Below, one piece after another: positions 9,201-17,746 of a stretch of DNA of 64,000 bases; position 1 is the stretch's first letter; each line of letters begins with the position of its first letter. Both the position numbers and the translations under genes were made by a program. This DNA comes from Streptomyces sp. Root431 (GTDB taxonomy: Bacteria; Actinomycetota; Actinomycetes; Streptomycetales; Streptomycetaceae): contig NZ_LMEI01000001.1 of the NCBI RefSeq assembly GCF_001426585.1, positions 124,944-188,943 on the forward strand, in the 5' to 3' direction. Under the pieces are notes generated by a model. That model had not been told where the DNA came from, searched no databases, and worked only from the letters and a program-made list of their open reading frames with translations.

Positions 9201-10445
9201 ATGCCCTGCCCTCATCTCCCCGAAGGGTTCGACGCCACCGACCCCGACCTCCTCAGTACGCGCATACCCTTCCCGGAGTTCGCCCAACTGCGGCAGACCG
9301 CACCCGTCTGGTGGTGCTCCCAGCCGGCCGGCATCACGGGCTTCCAGGACGAGGGGTACTGGGCCGTCACGCGTCACGCGGACGTCAAGTACGTCTCCAC
9401 GCACCCGGAGTTGTTCTCCTCGAACCTCAACACCGCCGTGATCCGCTTCAACGAGAGCATCGCCCAGGAGCAGATCGACGTCCAGAAGCTGATCATGCTC
9501 AACATGGACCCGCCCGAGCACACCCGGGTCCGCCAGATCGTCCAGCGCGGCTTCACCCCCCGGGCGATCCGGAACCTGGAGACGGCGCTGCGCGACCGTG
9601 CCCGCGCCATCGCCGAGGAGGCCCGGCGGAGCGCCGGACCCGACGGCAGCTTCGACTTCGTCACCCAGGTCGCCGTCGAACTGCCCCTCCAGGCGATCGC
9701 CGAGCTCATCGGCGTCCCCCAGGAGGACCGCTCCCGGATCTTCGACTGGTCGAACAAGATGATCGCGTACGACGATCCCGAGTACGCCATCACCGAAGAG
9801 GTCGGCGCCGAGGCCGCCATGGAACTCATCGGCTACGCGATGACCATGGCCGCGGCCCGCAAGGAGTGCCCGGCCGCCGACATCGTCAGCCAGCTCGTCG
9901 CCGCCGAGGGCCAGGGCAACCTCTCCTCCGACGAGTTCGGCCTCTTCGTCCTCCTCCTCGCCGTCGCCGGCAACGAGACCACGCGCAACGCCATCAGCCA
10001 CGGCATGCACGCCTTCCTCACCCACCCCGACCAGTGGGAGCTCTTCAAGCGGGAACGGCCGGCGACCACCGCCGAGGAGATCGTGCGCTGGGCGACCCCG
10101 GTGGTCTCCTTCCAGCGGACCGCGACCCAGGACACCGAGATCGGCGGGCAGAAGATCCGCGCGGGCGACCGCGTCGGCATCTTCTACTCCTCCGCCAACA
10201 ACGACCCCGAGGTCTTCACCGACCCCGAGCGCTTCGACATCACCCGCGACCCGAACCCGCACCTCGGCTTCGGCGGCGGCGGACCGCACTTCTGCCTCGG
10301 CAAGTCGCTCGCCATCAAGGAGATCGACCTGATCTTCAACGCGATCGCGGACGTCCTGCCCGACCTGACGCTCGTGGGCGAACCCCGCAGGCTGCGGGCG
10401 GCCTGGCTGAACGGCGTGAAGGAGCTCAGGGTCCGCACGGCGTGA
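9201..10445 (+). CDS. Cytochrome P450, CYP125 family (steroid C26/27-monooxygenase)
   Basis: A 414-residue P450 with oxygen-binding I-helix motif 'AGNETTR' near 256, K-helix 'EEIVRWATPV' (ExxR) and heme loop 'FGGGGPHFCLG' (residues 357-367, Cys365 as ligand). Several stretches match remembered CYP125A1 of Mycobacterium closely: 'LPEGFDATDPDLL', 'LNMDPPEHTRVRQIVQRGF', 'GVPQEDRSRIFDWSNKM' and 'RSGWLNG'-like 'RAAWLNGVKEL'. CYP125 hydroxylates the terminal methyl of cholesterol or cholestenone to start side-chain oxidation. GGAG 10 nt upstream favours the ATG at 9201. An in-frame GTG at 9192 is the alternative. Divergent from the thiolase. Confidence 0.88.
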   Translation: MPCPHLPEGFDATDPDLLSTRIPFPEFAQLRQTAPVWWCSQPAGITGFQDEGYWAVTRHADVKYVSTHPELFSSNLNTAVIRFNESIAQEQIDVQKLIMLNMDPPEHTRVRQIVQRGFTPRAIRNLETALRDRARAIAEEARRSAGPDGSFDFVTQVAVELPLQAIAELIGVPQEDRSRIFDWSNKMIAYDDPEYAITEEVGAEAAMELIGYAMTMAAARKECPAADIVSQLVAAEGQGNLSSDEFGLFVLLLAVAGNETTRNAISHGMHAFLTHPDQWELFKRERPATTAEEIVRWATPVVSFQRTATQDTEIGGQKIRAGDRVGIFYSSANNDPEVFTDPERFDITRDPNPHLGFGGGGPHFCLGKSLAIKEIDLIFNAIADVLPDLTLVGEPRRLRAAWLNGVKELRVRTA

Positions 10446-10494
10446 GCCGTACGACCGACGGAACCGGAACGGCGCAGGCGACGTCCGACCCCAC

Positions 10495-11631
10495 ATGCGG
10501 GGGACCCACGGAACAAGCCTGACCAGCCGACTCGCCATGAGCAGAGTCGTCGCCATCGTCATCGCGCTGCTCGCGCTCCAACTCGGCCAGCTCGTCGCAC
10601 CGGCGTACGCCTGCGGCTGCGGCGCCATGATCCCGGACACGGCCGAACGCATCGGCGTCGACCGGGAGGAGTCCGCCGTCCACTGGGACGGTGACACCGA
10701 GACCGTCGTGATGCGCTTCCGCGTCCACGGGAACGCCCGGCGGGCCGCCTGGATCATGCCGGTGCCCGCCCGGGCCGACGTGTCCCTCGGCGACCCGGCG
10801 CTCTTCGACGCCCTCGACCGGCTCACGGAGCCCGAGCAGCGCGACCGCTTCCACTTCTGGCCGCGCGGCGGCGACTGGCCGTTCTCCGACACGTACGGGG
10901 ACGGCGCGGGCGCCGCCGCCCCGCCCGGCGCGGGCGCCGGCGTCGGGGTCGTCGGCCGCGAGCGTCTCGGCCCCTTCGACGTGGCCCGGCTGACCGCCAC
11001 CGACCCCGACGCCCTCGGCGACTGGCTGCGCGCCAACGGCTTCGAACTGCCCGAACGGCTCACCGGCGCGCTGCGGCCGTACGTGGACCGGAAGTGGGAG
11101 TACGTCGCGGTCCGCCTCGCGCCCGAGGAGAAGGACGCGGTGCTCCACGGCGAGCTCACCCCGCTGCGGATCGCCTTCGCCTCGCCCGAACTCGTCTACC
11201 CCATGCGGCTGTCGCGGCTCGCGAAGAACGCCCAGACCCTCGGCCTCCACATCCTCGCCGACCACCGGATGGAGCCGCGCTCCCCCATCGGAGGCGACAG
11301 CCCCGAGGTCACCTTCGCGGGCCGGGTCGACGCCCCCGAGGGCGCGGTGGCCGGCCTCGCGGGCTCCGGACCGACGTACCTCACCGCCCTGGAGCAGAGG
11401 TTCCCGCAGCCCGACCGCATCGACGACGACCACCACCTCCGCACGGTCGCGGACACCCCGTACCGCGAAGTCGTCTACACCGACCGCCTGTTGACGTTCG
11501 GCGACGGGATCCCCGTGTGGCTCGCGACCGTCGGCGGCGGCGCGCTGCTCGCGACGGCGGCGACGCTCCTCGCCGTACGAGCGTCAAGGCGCCGGTCCGA
11601 CCCCACCCCAGGTGTACGTTCGCCCGCATGA
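10495..11631 (+). CDS. DUF2330 domain-containing exported membrane protein
   Basis: A 378-residue protein with an N-terminal signal region ending 'APAYACGCGAMIP'. The Cys-Gly-Cys start of the mature domain is typical of DUF2330. A large extracellular domain is followed by one C-terminal transmembrane helix ('WLATVGGGALLATAATLLAV') and a short basic tail. The function of the family is unknown. An internal ATG at 10537 would give a tighter signal peptide and cannot be excluded. The ATGA overlap with the methyltransferase indicates translational coupling, though the two functions show no obvious link. Confidence 0.8.
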   Translation: MRGTHGTSLTSRLAMSRVVAIVIALLALQLGQLVAPAYACGCGAMIPDTAERIGVDREESAVHWDGDTETVVMRFRVHGNARRAAWIMPVPARADVSLGDPALFDALDRLTEPEQRDRFHFWPRGGDWPFSDTYGDGAGAAAPPGAGAGVGVVGRERLGPFDVARLTATDPDALGDWLRANGFELPERLTGALRPYVDRKWEYVAVRLAPEEKDAVLHGELTPLRIAFASPELVYPMRLSRLAKNAQTLGLHILADHRMEPRSPIGGDSPEVTFAGRVDAPEGAVAGLAGSGPTYLTALEQRFPQPDRIDDDHHLRTVADTPYREVVYTDRLLTFGDGIPVWLATVGGGALLATAATLLAVRASRRRSDPTPGVRSPA

Positions 11632-12296
11632 CGAACCCTCAGTGGAACGAAGTCGACCGATACGTCACCGAGCTGCTCGCCCCCGCGGACGAGGCGCTGA
11701 CCGGCGCGCTCGCCGCGTCCACGGCGGCCGGCCTGCCCGAGATCGCGGTCGCCCCGAACCAGGGCAAGCTGCTGCACCTGCTCGCCGCGATGCAGGGCGC
11801 CCGGAACATCCTGGAGATCGGCACCCTCGGCGGCTACAGCACGATCTGGCTGGCGCGCGCCCTGCCCGCCGACGGCCGGCTGATCACCCTGGAGTACGAC
11901 CCCGCCCACGCGGACGTCGCCCGCGGCAACATCGCCCGCGCCGGCCTCGACAAGCTCGTCGAGGTCCGGACGGGCGCGGCGCTCGACAGCCTGCCGCTGC
12001 TGGAGGAGGAGGGCGCGGGCCCCTTCGACCTCGTCTTCATCGACGCGGACAAGGTCAACAACCCGCGGTACGTGGAATGGGCGCTGAAGCTCTCCCGACC
12101 GGGCACGGTGATCATCGTCGACAACGTGGTGCGCGGCGGGAAGGTCGCCACCGCACACCCGGACGACCCGGCGATCACGGGCACCCGCGAGATGTTCGAA
12201 CTGGTCGCCCGCGAACCCCGGCTGGACGCAACCGCGCTCCAGACGGTCGGCGTGAAGGGCCACGACGGCCTGCTGCTGGCCCGCGTGGTGGGCTAG
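11628..12296 (+). CDS. Class I SAM-dependent O-methyltransferase (CCoAOMT-like)
   Basis: 222 residues. The Rossmann SAM site 'ILEIGTLGGYSTIWLARAL' (about 63-81) is followed by an acidic 'LEYDP' and the metal-binding 'FIDADKVNN' and 'IIVDNVVRGG'. These are the hallmarks of the cation-dependent catechol/caffeoyl-CoA O-methyltransferase family. The acceptor substrate is not predictable. The start ATG overlaps the DUF2330 stop. Confidence 0.9.
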   Translation: MTNPQWNEVDRYVTELLAPADEALTGALAASTAAGLPEIAVAPNQGKLLHLLAAMQGARNILEIGTLGGYSTIWLARALPADGRLITLEYDPAHADVARGNIARAGLDKLVEVRTGAALDSLPLLEEEGAGPFDLVFIDADKVNNPRYVEWALKLSRPGTVIIVDNVVRGGKVATAHPDDPAITGTREMFELVAREPRLDATALQTVGVKGHDGLLLARVVG

Positions 12297-12316
12297 GGGC
12301 GAGGGCCTGGGCGGCC

Positions 12317-13468
12317 CTAGGAAGTGCCCTGGCGCCACCCCACGAACAGAGGCACCTCCCCGTCCTCCTCCCCGTCGAGGACGACGACGCCGAAGGGCCG
12401 GTCGAAGGCGATCCGCTCCACCACGGCGGGGCGGGGCGCGGCCGCGCTCCGGGTCATCGTGACCTGGGTGACGGCCGCGGCCTCGACCCCCTCCTCGGCG
12501 ACCTCGACGACGGCCTCCTGGACGACCTTGTCGATGTACATGGCGGTGGCGGAGATCCCGGAGAGGTCGGCCTCGGGCCCCAGGGCGAGGCGGACGCCGA
12601 GGGCGTCGAGATGCCGCCGGACGTCGGTCTTCGTGCGCAGCGTGAAGCGCGGCAGGGCGAGATCGACCGAGTCGGCGGCGAGCGGCGTCCGCTCCCCGCA
12701 CGGCGCCCAGGCGGCGGGCAGCACGTCACGCGGCCCGGCGCCCTCGGCCCCCAGCACGAACCGCACCCGGGCGCCGCTCCCCGCGCACGGCAGCTCGACG
12801 ACGACGGCCCCGTCCGCGTACCAGGCCCATCCGGCGGGGATCCGCTGCCGCATGGTCGGTACGGGCCGGGTGACGCCGCCGCCGTCGGTGAAGGGCTCGT
12901 CGCGGGTGAGGTGCGCGGGGAAGGCGGTCAGCCAGGAGGCCTTCAGGGCGAGGGCGTTGACGAGGACGAGGTCCTCGGACCCGTCGAGCGTGAGCGGCAG
13001 CCCCGGAATCCGCCCGCCGGTGGCGCCCCGCACCCAGTCGTCGATCTCCTTCTGGGCGTCGGGGATCTCCCCGAAGGAGATGTCGTCCGTCGCCCCGAAG
13101 ACCTCGTCGGGCAGGGCGAAGTAGCCCGCTTCGGGCAGGACCCCGAACCGGACCCCGGGCAGCCCGCGGCGGAAGCCGTCGAGCAGCGGCATCGTGCTCC
13201 ACACCCCGGTCGCCACCGCGACCCCGTCCGTCGCGCCGAGCCACCGCCCGGCCTCGGTCACGGCCCGCGCCGCCGCCTCCCCGTCGACCCCGAGCAGCCC
13301 CGCCAGCTCCTCCCCGGTCCGCCCCCGCGCCCCGGAGGCGACGGCCCCGAGCGCCAGCCACAACCCGACCGGCGACACCACGAAGTCCCTGCTCCCGAGC
13401 TGCGGCAGCCACCGCCCCGCCAGCTCCCGCACCGCGTCCGCACCAGCCGCAGCCTCGAACCCCGCCAT
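12317..13468 (-). CDS. Serpin-family protease inhibitor without signal peptide
   Basis: A 383-residue serpin, a family uncommon in bacteria. It has the breach/shutter sequence 'FVVSPVGLWLALGAVASGARG', the F-helix to strand 3A stretch 'LVLVNALALKASW', the reactive-centre hinge 'VEVAEEGVEAAAVTQ' near residue 320 and the C-terminal 'FDRPFGVVVL...PLFVGW'. The hinge has Glu-Glu-Gly and three alanines at P12-P10, as in inhibitory serpins, but Val at P14. Counting from the Gly at P15 puts P1 at the Ser of 'TRSAAAP' or, with a shifted loop, at the preceding Arg. No signal peptide is visible, so it should act in the cytoplasm or on lysis. Confidence 0.88.
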   Translation of the reverse strand: MAGFEAAAGADAVRELAGRWLPQLGSRDFVVSPVGLWLALGAVASGARGRTGEELAGLLGVDGEAAARAVTEAGRWLGATDGVAVATGVWSTMPLLDGFRRGLPGVRFGVLPEAGYFALPDEVFGATDDISFGEIPDAQKEIDDWVRGATGGRIPGLPLTLDGSEDLVLVNALALKASWLTAFPAHLTRDEPFTDGGGVTRPVPTMRQRIPAGWAWYADGAVVVELPCAGSGARVRFVLGAEGAGPRDVLPAAWAPCGERTPLAADSVDLALPRFTLRTKTDVRRHLDALGVRLALGPEADLSGISATAMYIDKVVQEAVVEVAEEGVEAAAVTQVTMTRSAAAPRPAVVERIAFDRPFGVVVLDGEEDGEVPLFVGWRQGTS

Positions 13469-13627
13469 GACCCGCCCCCGTTCTCCCGTCCCGTGCCTTC
13501 CCCAGCATCATGACCGCTCCGGGGCCGGGCCTCACGCCGTCCCGACGGGTCGGTGTAGGAGACTGCGGACACATGACCAAGGCCCGGCGCAGCGCCCGGC
13601 CTGCAGGTACGTACTGAGAGGTGTCGT

Positions 13628-13960
13628 GTGCCCAGTGTGGTGAAGATCAACGTCCTGACCGTTCCGGCCGAGCAGCGTGAGGTCCTGGAGCAGCGCTTCG
13701 CCTCCCGCGCCGGGGCCGTGGAGGGCTCCGACGGCTTCGAGTGGTTCGAGCTGCTGCGCCCGCTGGAGGGCACCGACCAGTACCTGGTCTACACCCGCTG
13801 GCGCAGCGAGGAGGACTTCCAGAACTGGATGAACGGCTCCATGAAGGCCGCGCACGGCGGTGGCGGTGGTGGTGAGGGCGGCGAGCGGCCGAAGCCGGCC
13901 GCTTCCGGGTCCACCCTGTGGTCGTTCGAGGTCGTGCAGCAGGCGTCCCCGAAGAACTGA
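13628..13960 (+). CDS. Antibiotic-biosynthesis-monooxygenase (ABM)/heme-degrading-type small protein
   Basis: 110 residues from a GTG. A dimeric alpha+beta-barrel fold is suggested by 'VVKINVLTVPAEQREVLEQRF', 'GFEWFELLRPLEGTDQYLVYTRW', 'SEEDFQNWMNG' and a C-terminal beta strand. The spacing resembles the IsdG/MhuD-like heme oxygenases and small ABM proteins. A Gly-rich insert follows 'MKAAHGG', where heme-degrading members carry their heme-ligand histidine. Activity is not assured. Confidence 0.75.
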   Translation: MPSVVKINVLTVPAEQREVLEQRFASRAGAVEGSDGFEWFELLRPLEGTDQYLVYTRWRSEEDFQNWMNGSMKAAHGGGGGGEGGERPKPAASGSTLWSFEVVQQASPKN

Positions 13961-13989
13961 GCTGCGCCCCGGGTCGTGCGCGCCGCACA

Positions 13990-14475
13990 ATGGCGCGCAT
14001 GACCTGGACTTTCTCCCCCGAGCGCGTCGACACCCCGGACGCCACCGCCCTCCGCCGTGACTACTACGGCGACGTCGCCAGCCGCTACTGGAAGCGCCCC
14101 GCGACCGAGGCCGAGATAGACGAGGGGCTGACGAACGACGGGGTCGAGCTGCTCACGCCGCCGACCGGGCAGTTCCTCGTCGCGCGGTACGAGGGCAAGG
14201 CGGCCGGCTGCGGCGGGGTCCTGATGCTCGACGGCGAGCGCGCCGAGCTGACCAGGGTCTTCCTGCGGCACGCCTTCCGCGGCCTGGGCGGGGCCGGGGG
14301 CCTGCTCGGCGAGCTGGAGGACGCGGCGCGCGGCCTCGGCGCCCGCCGGATGGTCCTCAACACCCGCCTGGACCTGGTCGAGGCGCGCGCCCTGTACACG
14401 CGGCACGGGTACGCGGAGATCCCGGCGTACTGCACCGGCCCGTACATGGACATCTGGTACGGCAAGGAACTCTGA
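13990..14475 (+). CDS. GNAT-family N-acetyltransferase
   Basis: 161 residues. The acetyl-CoA pyrophosphate-binding motif is 'LTRVFLRHAFRGLGGAGGLL' (about 90-109, R/Q-x-x-G-x-G/A type), followed by 'RRMVLNTRLDLVEARALYTRHGYAEI', the usual C-terminal GNAT segment. A second ATG lies three codons in. The substrate is unknown. Confidence 0.88.
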   Translation: MARMTWTFSPERVDTPDATALRRDYYGDVASRYWKRPATEAEIDEGLTNDGVELLTPPTGQFLVARYEGKAAGCGGVLMLDGERAELTRVFLRHAFRGLGGAGGLLGELEDAARGLGARRMVLNTRLDLVEARALYTRHGYAEIPAYCTGPYMDIWYGKEL

Positions 14476-14533
14476 CGGCGCGGGAGTCATGACGGCGAGC
14501 AGGTCCGCCGGCGAGGAGGCCCGGACCCGTGGG

Positions 14534-15328
14534 TCAGCGGCTCCAGACGACGACGTCGAAGATGCCGGTCGTGTCGGAGGACTGCCCGGTCAGTTCCTTG
14601 ACGGTCAGCCGGGCGAGCCGGCCGTCGTTCGTGCGGGCGCAGACGACCAGGCCCGTCGTCAGCTTCATCTCCGTCGACGTTCCGAGGGTGTCGACGACGC
14701 CGGCGCAGTCCGCGTACGCGGGCACCTTCGACGCGTCCTTCCACACCAGCGCCTTGGTCTCGCCCTCGGGCTGCAGCATGTGGTCGCCGAACGGATAGAC
14801 GGAGAAGTCGTTCCTCACATTGATCTCGGACTCCACGGGGGGCGCGGAGTCGAGGTCCTTGGGGTCGGTGTACGTGATCGCCAGGGCGCCCTGCCACTCG
14901 ACCGTCCCGGCGGGCTTCGCGGGCGGGGTGGTGGGCGGGGTCGTAGGCGGAGTGGTGGGCGGGGTGGTGGGCGGGGTGGTGGGCTCGCTCGTGGTCGCGG
15001 TCGGGGTCGCCGGCGCGCTCTCGCCCGCGGTCGCCGGGGCCTGTGATTCCGGGGCCTTCGAGGAGTCCGGGCCCTGCGCCGCGGCGGCGGGCGGGGTGGC
15101 CTTCGTATCGTTGTTGGCGTTCACCAGGTACGTACCGACGACGCCGATGACCGCCGCCACCAGGGTGGCTCCGGCGCCTATCCAGGCCCCTCGGTGCGAG
15201 GCGGTGCGGGCCGGTGCGGGCGGAACCTGCGTGCCGTACCCGCCGTTCGCCACGTAACCGTCGTGACCGGTGCCTCCGCCGTTCGGCCAGTTCTGATGAC
15301 GTGGCTCTTGGTTGTTCATCCTGCCCAT
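14534..15328 (-). CDS. Membrane-anchored extracytoplasmic protein with PTTPP tandem repeat
   Basis: A 264-residue protein: short Gly/Asn-rich cytoplasmic head, one transmembrane helix (about 49-68, 'WIGAGATLVAAVIGVVGTYL'), a Thr/Pro linker with about five PTTPP units, and an extracellular beta-rich domain with two Cys. The repeats come from a tandem DNA array at about 14930-14990 and are likely length-variable. An in-frame ATG at 15319 (MNNQ) is an equally good start. No named domain recognised. Confidence 0.75.
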   Translation of the reverse strand: MGRMNNQEPRHQNWPNGGGTGHDGYVANGGYGTQVPPAPARTASHRGAWIGAGATLVAAVIGVVGTYLVNANNDTKATPPAAAAQGPDSSKAPESQAPATAGESAPATPTATTSEPTTPPTTPPTTPPTTPPTTPPAKPAGTVEWQGALAITYTDPKDLDSAPPVESEINVRNDFSVYPFGDHMLQPEGETKALVWKDASKVPAYADCAGVVDTLGTSTEMKLTTGLVVCARTNDGRLARLTVKELTGQSSDTTGIFDVVVWSR

Positions 15329-15438
15329 CCCCCTGTGATGCGATCTTGGAGGGGACAGACTACTGAGGGGTCCTGAGCAGCCGTCATACAGGGCTCAAGG
15401 CCGCCGAGTTGCGACCTGGCGCCGCGCACGGCGAGCGA

Positions 15439-17508
15439 CTACGCGTGATGGTCGGGGGGCGGCTCGGGCGTGTGGGGCCGCTCGCCGTCCGAGCCGTTCA
15501 GTTCGGACGTCAGCTCCTCGACCAGCTTCACGAGGTCGGTCGGCCGGTCGGGCCCCCACCAGTCGCCGAGGAGTTCGGCGAGCGACTCCTCGCGGGCCTT
15601 GTCGAGCTTCGCCGCCGCCTCCACGCCCTCCTCGGTGAGGAACAGCTGGACCCCCTCGCGGGCGGCAAGCCGTCGTTGCTCGACCTGTCGGGAGGCTTCC
15701 GTGATCACCCGCAGCGGTACGGGGGTGGTCTCGGCGAGCCGGGCGGGTTCGACGGTGCCGTGGCGGCGGATCCGGAGCAGCAGCCAGCTCGCGGCGGGCA
15801 GCAGGTCGAGCCCGGCGCGGGCGGTGATCTTCTCGTAGATCGCCTTGCGGCCCTCGCGGGAGCCGAGGACGGAGAGCGCGCGGGCGCACTCGTCGTACGA
15901 GGAGCGTTCGACCGGGTTGGAGGCGAGGGTCTGGCTGGTGTCGGGCGCGGTGACCGAGGCGCGCAGCTTGTCCTCCTTCAGGAACCAGGCGACCACGAAG
16001 GCGACGAGGACGACCGGAGCCGCGTACAGGAAGACGTCGGTGATGGACGTGGCGTACGCGTGGAGGACGGAGGGGCGGAGCTCCGCCGGGAGTTCGGCGA
16101 CGGCGCGCGGGTCGGCGGCGACCTGTTCGGGGCCGATGCCGGGCGGGATCCGCTCTCCGGCGGCCTCCGCGCTCGCGAAGACGTCGTCGAGTTTGCCGGT
16201 GAGCCGGTTGGTGAAGATGGTGCCGAAGACGGCGACGCCGAAGGACGCGCCGATGGAGCGGAAGAAGGTGGCTCCGGAGGTGGCGACGCCGAGGTCCTGG
16301 TAGGAGACGGCGTTCTGCACGACCAGGACGAGGACCTGCATGACGAGGCCGAGTCCGGCGCCGAAGACGAAGAAGTAGGCGCTCATCTCCCAGGTGGAGC
16401 TCGTCTCCGTCAGTTGGTTGAGGAGGAGCAGCCCGAGGGCGGTGAGGGCCGTGCCGGCGATGGGGAAGACCTTCCAGCGGCCGGTGCGGGAGACGATCTG
16501 GCCGGAGGCGGTCGAGGTGATGAGCATGCCGAGGACCATGGGCAGCATGTGGACGCCGGACATGGTCGGCGTGACGCCCTGCACCACCTGGAGGAAGGTG
16601 GGGAGGTAGGTCATCGCCCCGAACATCGCGAAGCCGATGACGAAGCTGATGACCGAGACCAGGGTGAAGGTCCGGATCCGGAACAGCTTGAGCGGCAGGA
16701 CGGGTTCGGCGGCGCGGCGCTCGACGTACACGAACCAGACGAGGAGTACGGCTCCGAGGACGGCGAGACCGATGATCTGCGCCGAGCCCCAGGCCCAGGT
16801 GGTGCCGCCGAGGGAGGCCACCAGGACGAGGCAGGTGGCGACCGAGGCGATGAGGAAGGTGCCGAGGTAATCGATGGCGTGCGAGGTGGAGCGGGCCGGG
16901 ATGTGGAGCACCGCGGCGATCACGAAGAGCGCGACGATCCCGATGGGCAGGTTGATGTAGAAGACCCAGCGCCAGGAGAGGTGCTCGGTGAACAGCCCGC
17001 CGAGCAGCGGCCCGAGGACGCTGGTGGCACCGAAGACGGCGCCGAAGAGGCCCTGGTACTTGCCGCGTTCGCGCGGGGACACGAGGTCGCCGACGATCGC
17101 CATCGACAGGACCATGAGGCCGCCGCCGCCGAGGCCCTGGACGGCGCGGAAGGCGATGAGCTGCGGCATGTTCTGGGCGATGCCGCAGAGCGCGGAGCCG
17201 ATGAGGAAGATGACGATGGCGGCCTGGAAGAGCTTCTTGCGGCCGTACTGGTCGCCGAGCTTGCCCCAGAGCGGGGTGGCCGCCGTGGACGCCAGCATGT
17301 AGGCGGTGACCACCCAGGAGAGGTGGTCCATGCCGCCGAGCTCGCTGACGATGGTCGGCAGCGCGGTGGAGACGATGGTCTGGTCGAGGGCGGCGAGCAG
17401 CATGCCGAGCAGCAGCGCGCCGATCGCGACGAGGACCGTGCGGTGGCTCTGCCCCTCCCCCGGCACGGGATCGCCGCCGAGCTGGGACGGGCTCACTTCC
17501 TGGGCCAT
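15439..17508 (-). CDS. DHA2-type MFS multidrug exporter with C-terminal winged-helix (MarR-like) domain
   Basis: 689 residues from an ATG preceded by GGAG. The first 500 or so are a 14-helix EmrB/QacA-type proton antiporter: 'LAALDQTIVSTALPTI' (motif D1), 'LWGKLGDQYGRKKLF' (motif A) and 'GATSVLGPLLGGLF' (motif C). After the last helix, about 150 cytoplasmic residues ('YDECARALSVLG...' to the end) include 'DLLPAASWLLLRIRRHGTVEPARLAETTPVP...VEQRRLAAREGVQLFLTEEG'. This reads like the helix-turn-helix and wing of a MarR regulator. A transporter joined to a regulator-like domain suggests ligand sensing or self-regulation. The promoter region holds tandem repeats (17581). Confidence 0.88.
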   Translation of the reverse strand: MAQEVSPSQLGGDPVPGEGQSHRTVLVAIGALLLGMLLAALDQTIVSTALPTIVSELGGMDHLSWVVTAYMLASTAATPLWGKLGDQYGRKKLFQAAIVIFLIGSALCGIAQNMPQLIAFRAVQGLGGGGLMVLSMAIVGDLVSPRERGKYQGLFGAVFGATSVLGPLLGGLFTEHLSWRWVFYINLPIGIVALFVIAAVLHIPARSTSHAIDYLGTFLIASVATCLVLVASLGGTTWAWGSAQIIGLAVLGAVLLVWFVYVERRAAEPVLPLKLFRIRTFTLVSVISFVIGFAMFGAMTYLPTFLQVVQGVTPTMSGVHMLPMVLGMLITSTASGQIVSRTGRWKVFPIAGTALTALGLLLLNQLTETSSTWEMSAYFFVFGAGLGLVMQVLVLVVQNAVSYQDLGVATSGATFFRSIGASFGVAVFGTIFTNRLTGKLDDVFASAEAAGERIPPGIGPEQVAADPRAVAELPAELRPSVLHAYATSITDVFLYAAPVVLVAFVVAWFLKEDKLRASVTAPDTSQTLASNPVERSSYDECARALSVLGSREGRKAIYEKITARAGLDLLPAASWLLLRIRRHGTVEPARLAETTPVPLRVITEASRQVEQRRLAAREGVQLFLTEEGVEAAAKLDKAREESLAELLGDWWGPDRPTDLVKLVEELTSELNGSDGERPHTPEPPPDHHA

Positions 17509-17580
17509 GGGCGTGTCTCCTCGGGCGTCTCCTCGGACAACTCCTCCATCCTGATCTGAATGTCCTGATATGGCCTGCTG

Positions 17581-17640
17581 GGAGGCACTGCCGTCCCACC
17601 CCGGAGGCACTGCCGTCCCACCCCGGAGGCACTGCCGTAC
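17581..17640. repeat. 22-bp tandem repeats in the MFS divergent promoter region
   Basis: Nearly three identical units, each starting GGAGGCACTGCC and ending CCCACCCC, lie between the divergent MFS exporter and the 17747 gene. The core GGCACTGCC is almost self-complementary, so the units could be operators. Confidence 0.75.
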
Positions 17641-17746
17641 CACCACCACTCCTGGGCCTCCCCGCCGTTTCCCCTCCGCCGGAGAGAGCGCCGAACAGGG
17701 GCAAGCTGCATAATCGCTCGCAGTTGTCTCGGGGAGGGGACCCATC

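Noticed and set aside
9201..13960. Secondary-metabolite cluster (P450, O-methyltransferase, ABM protein)
   Set aside because: No core synthase or carrier gene is present, genes are on both strands, and the P450 is better explained as CYP125.
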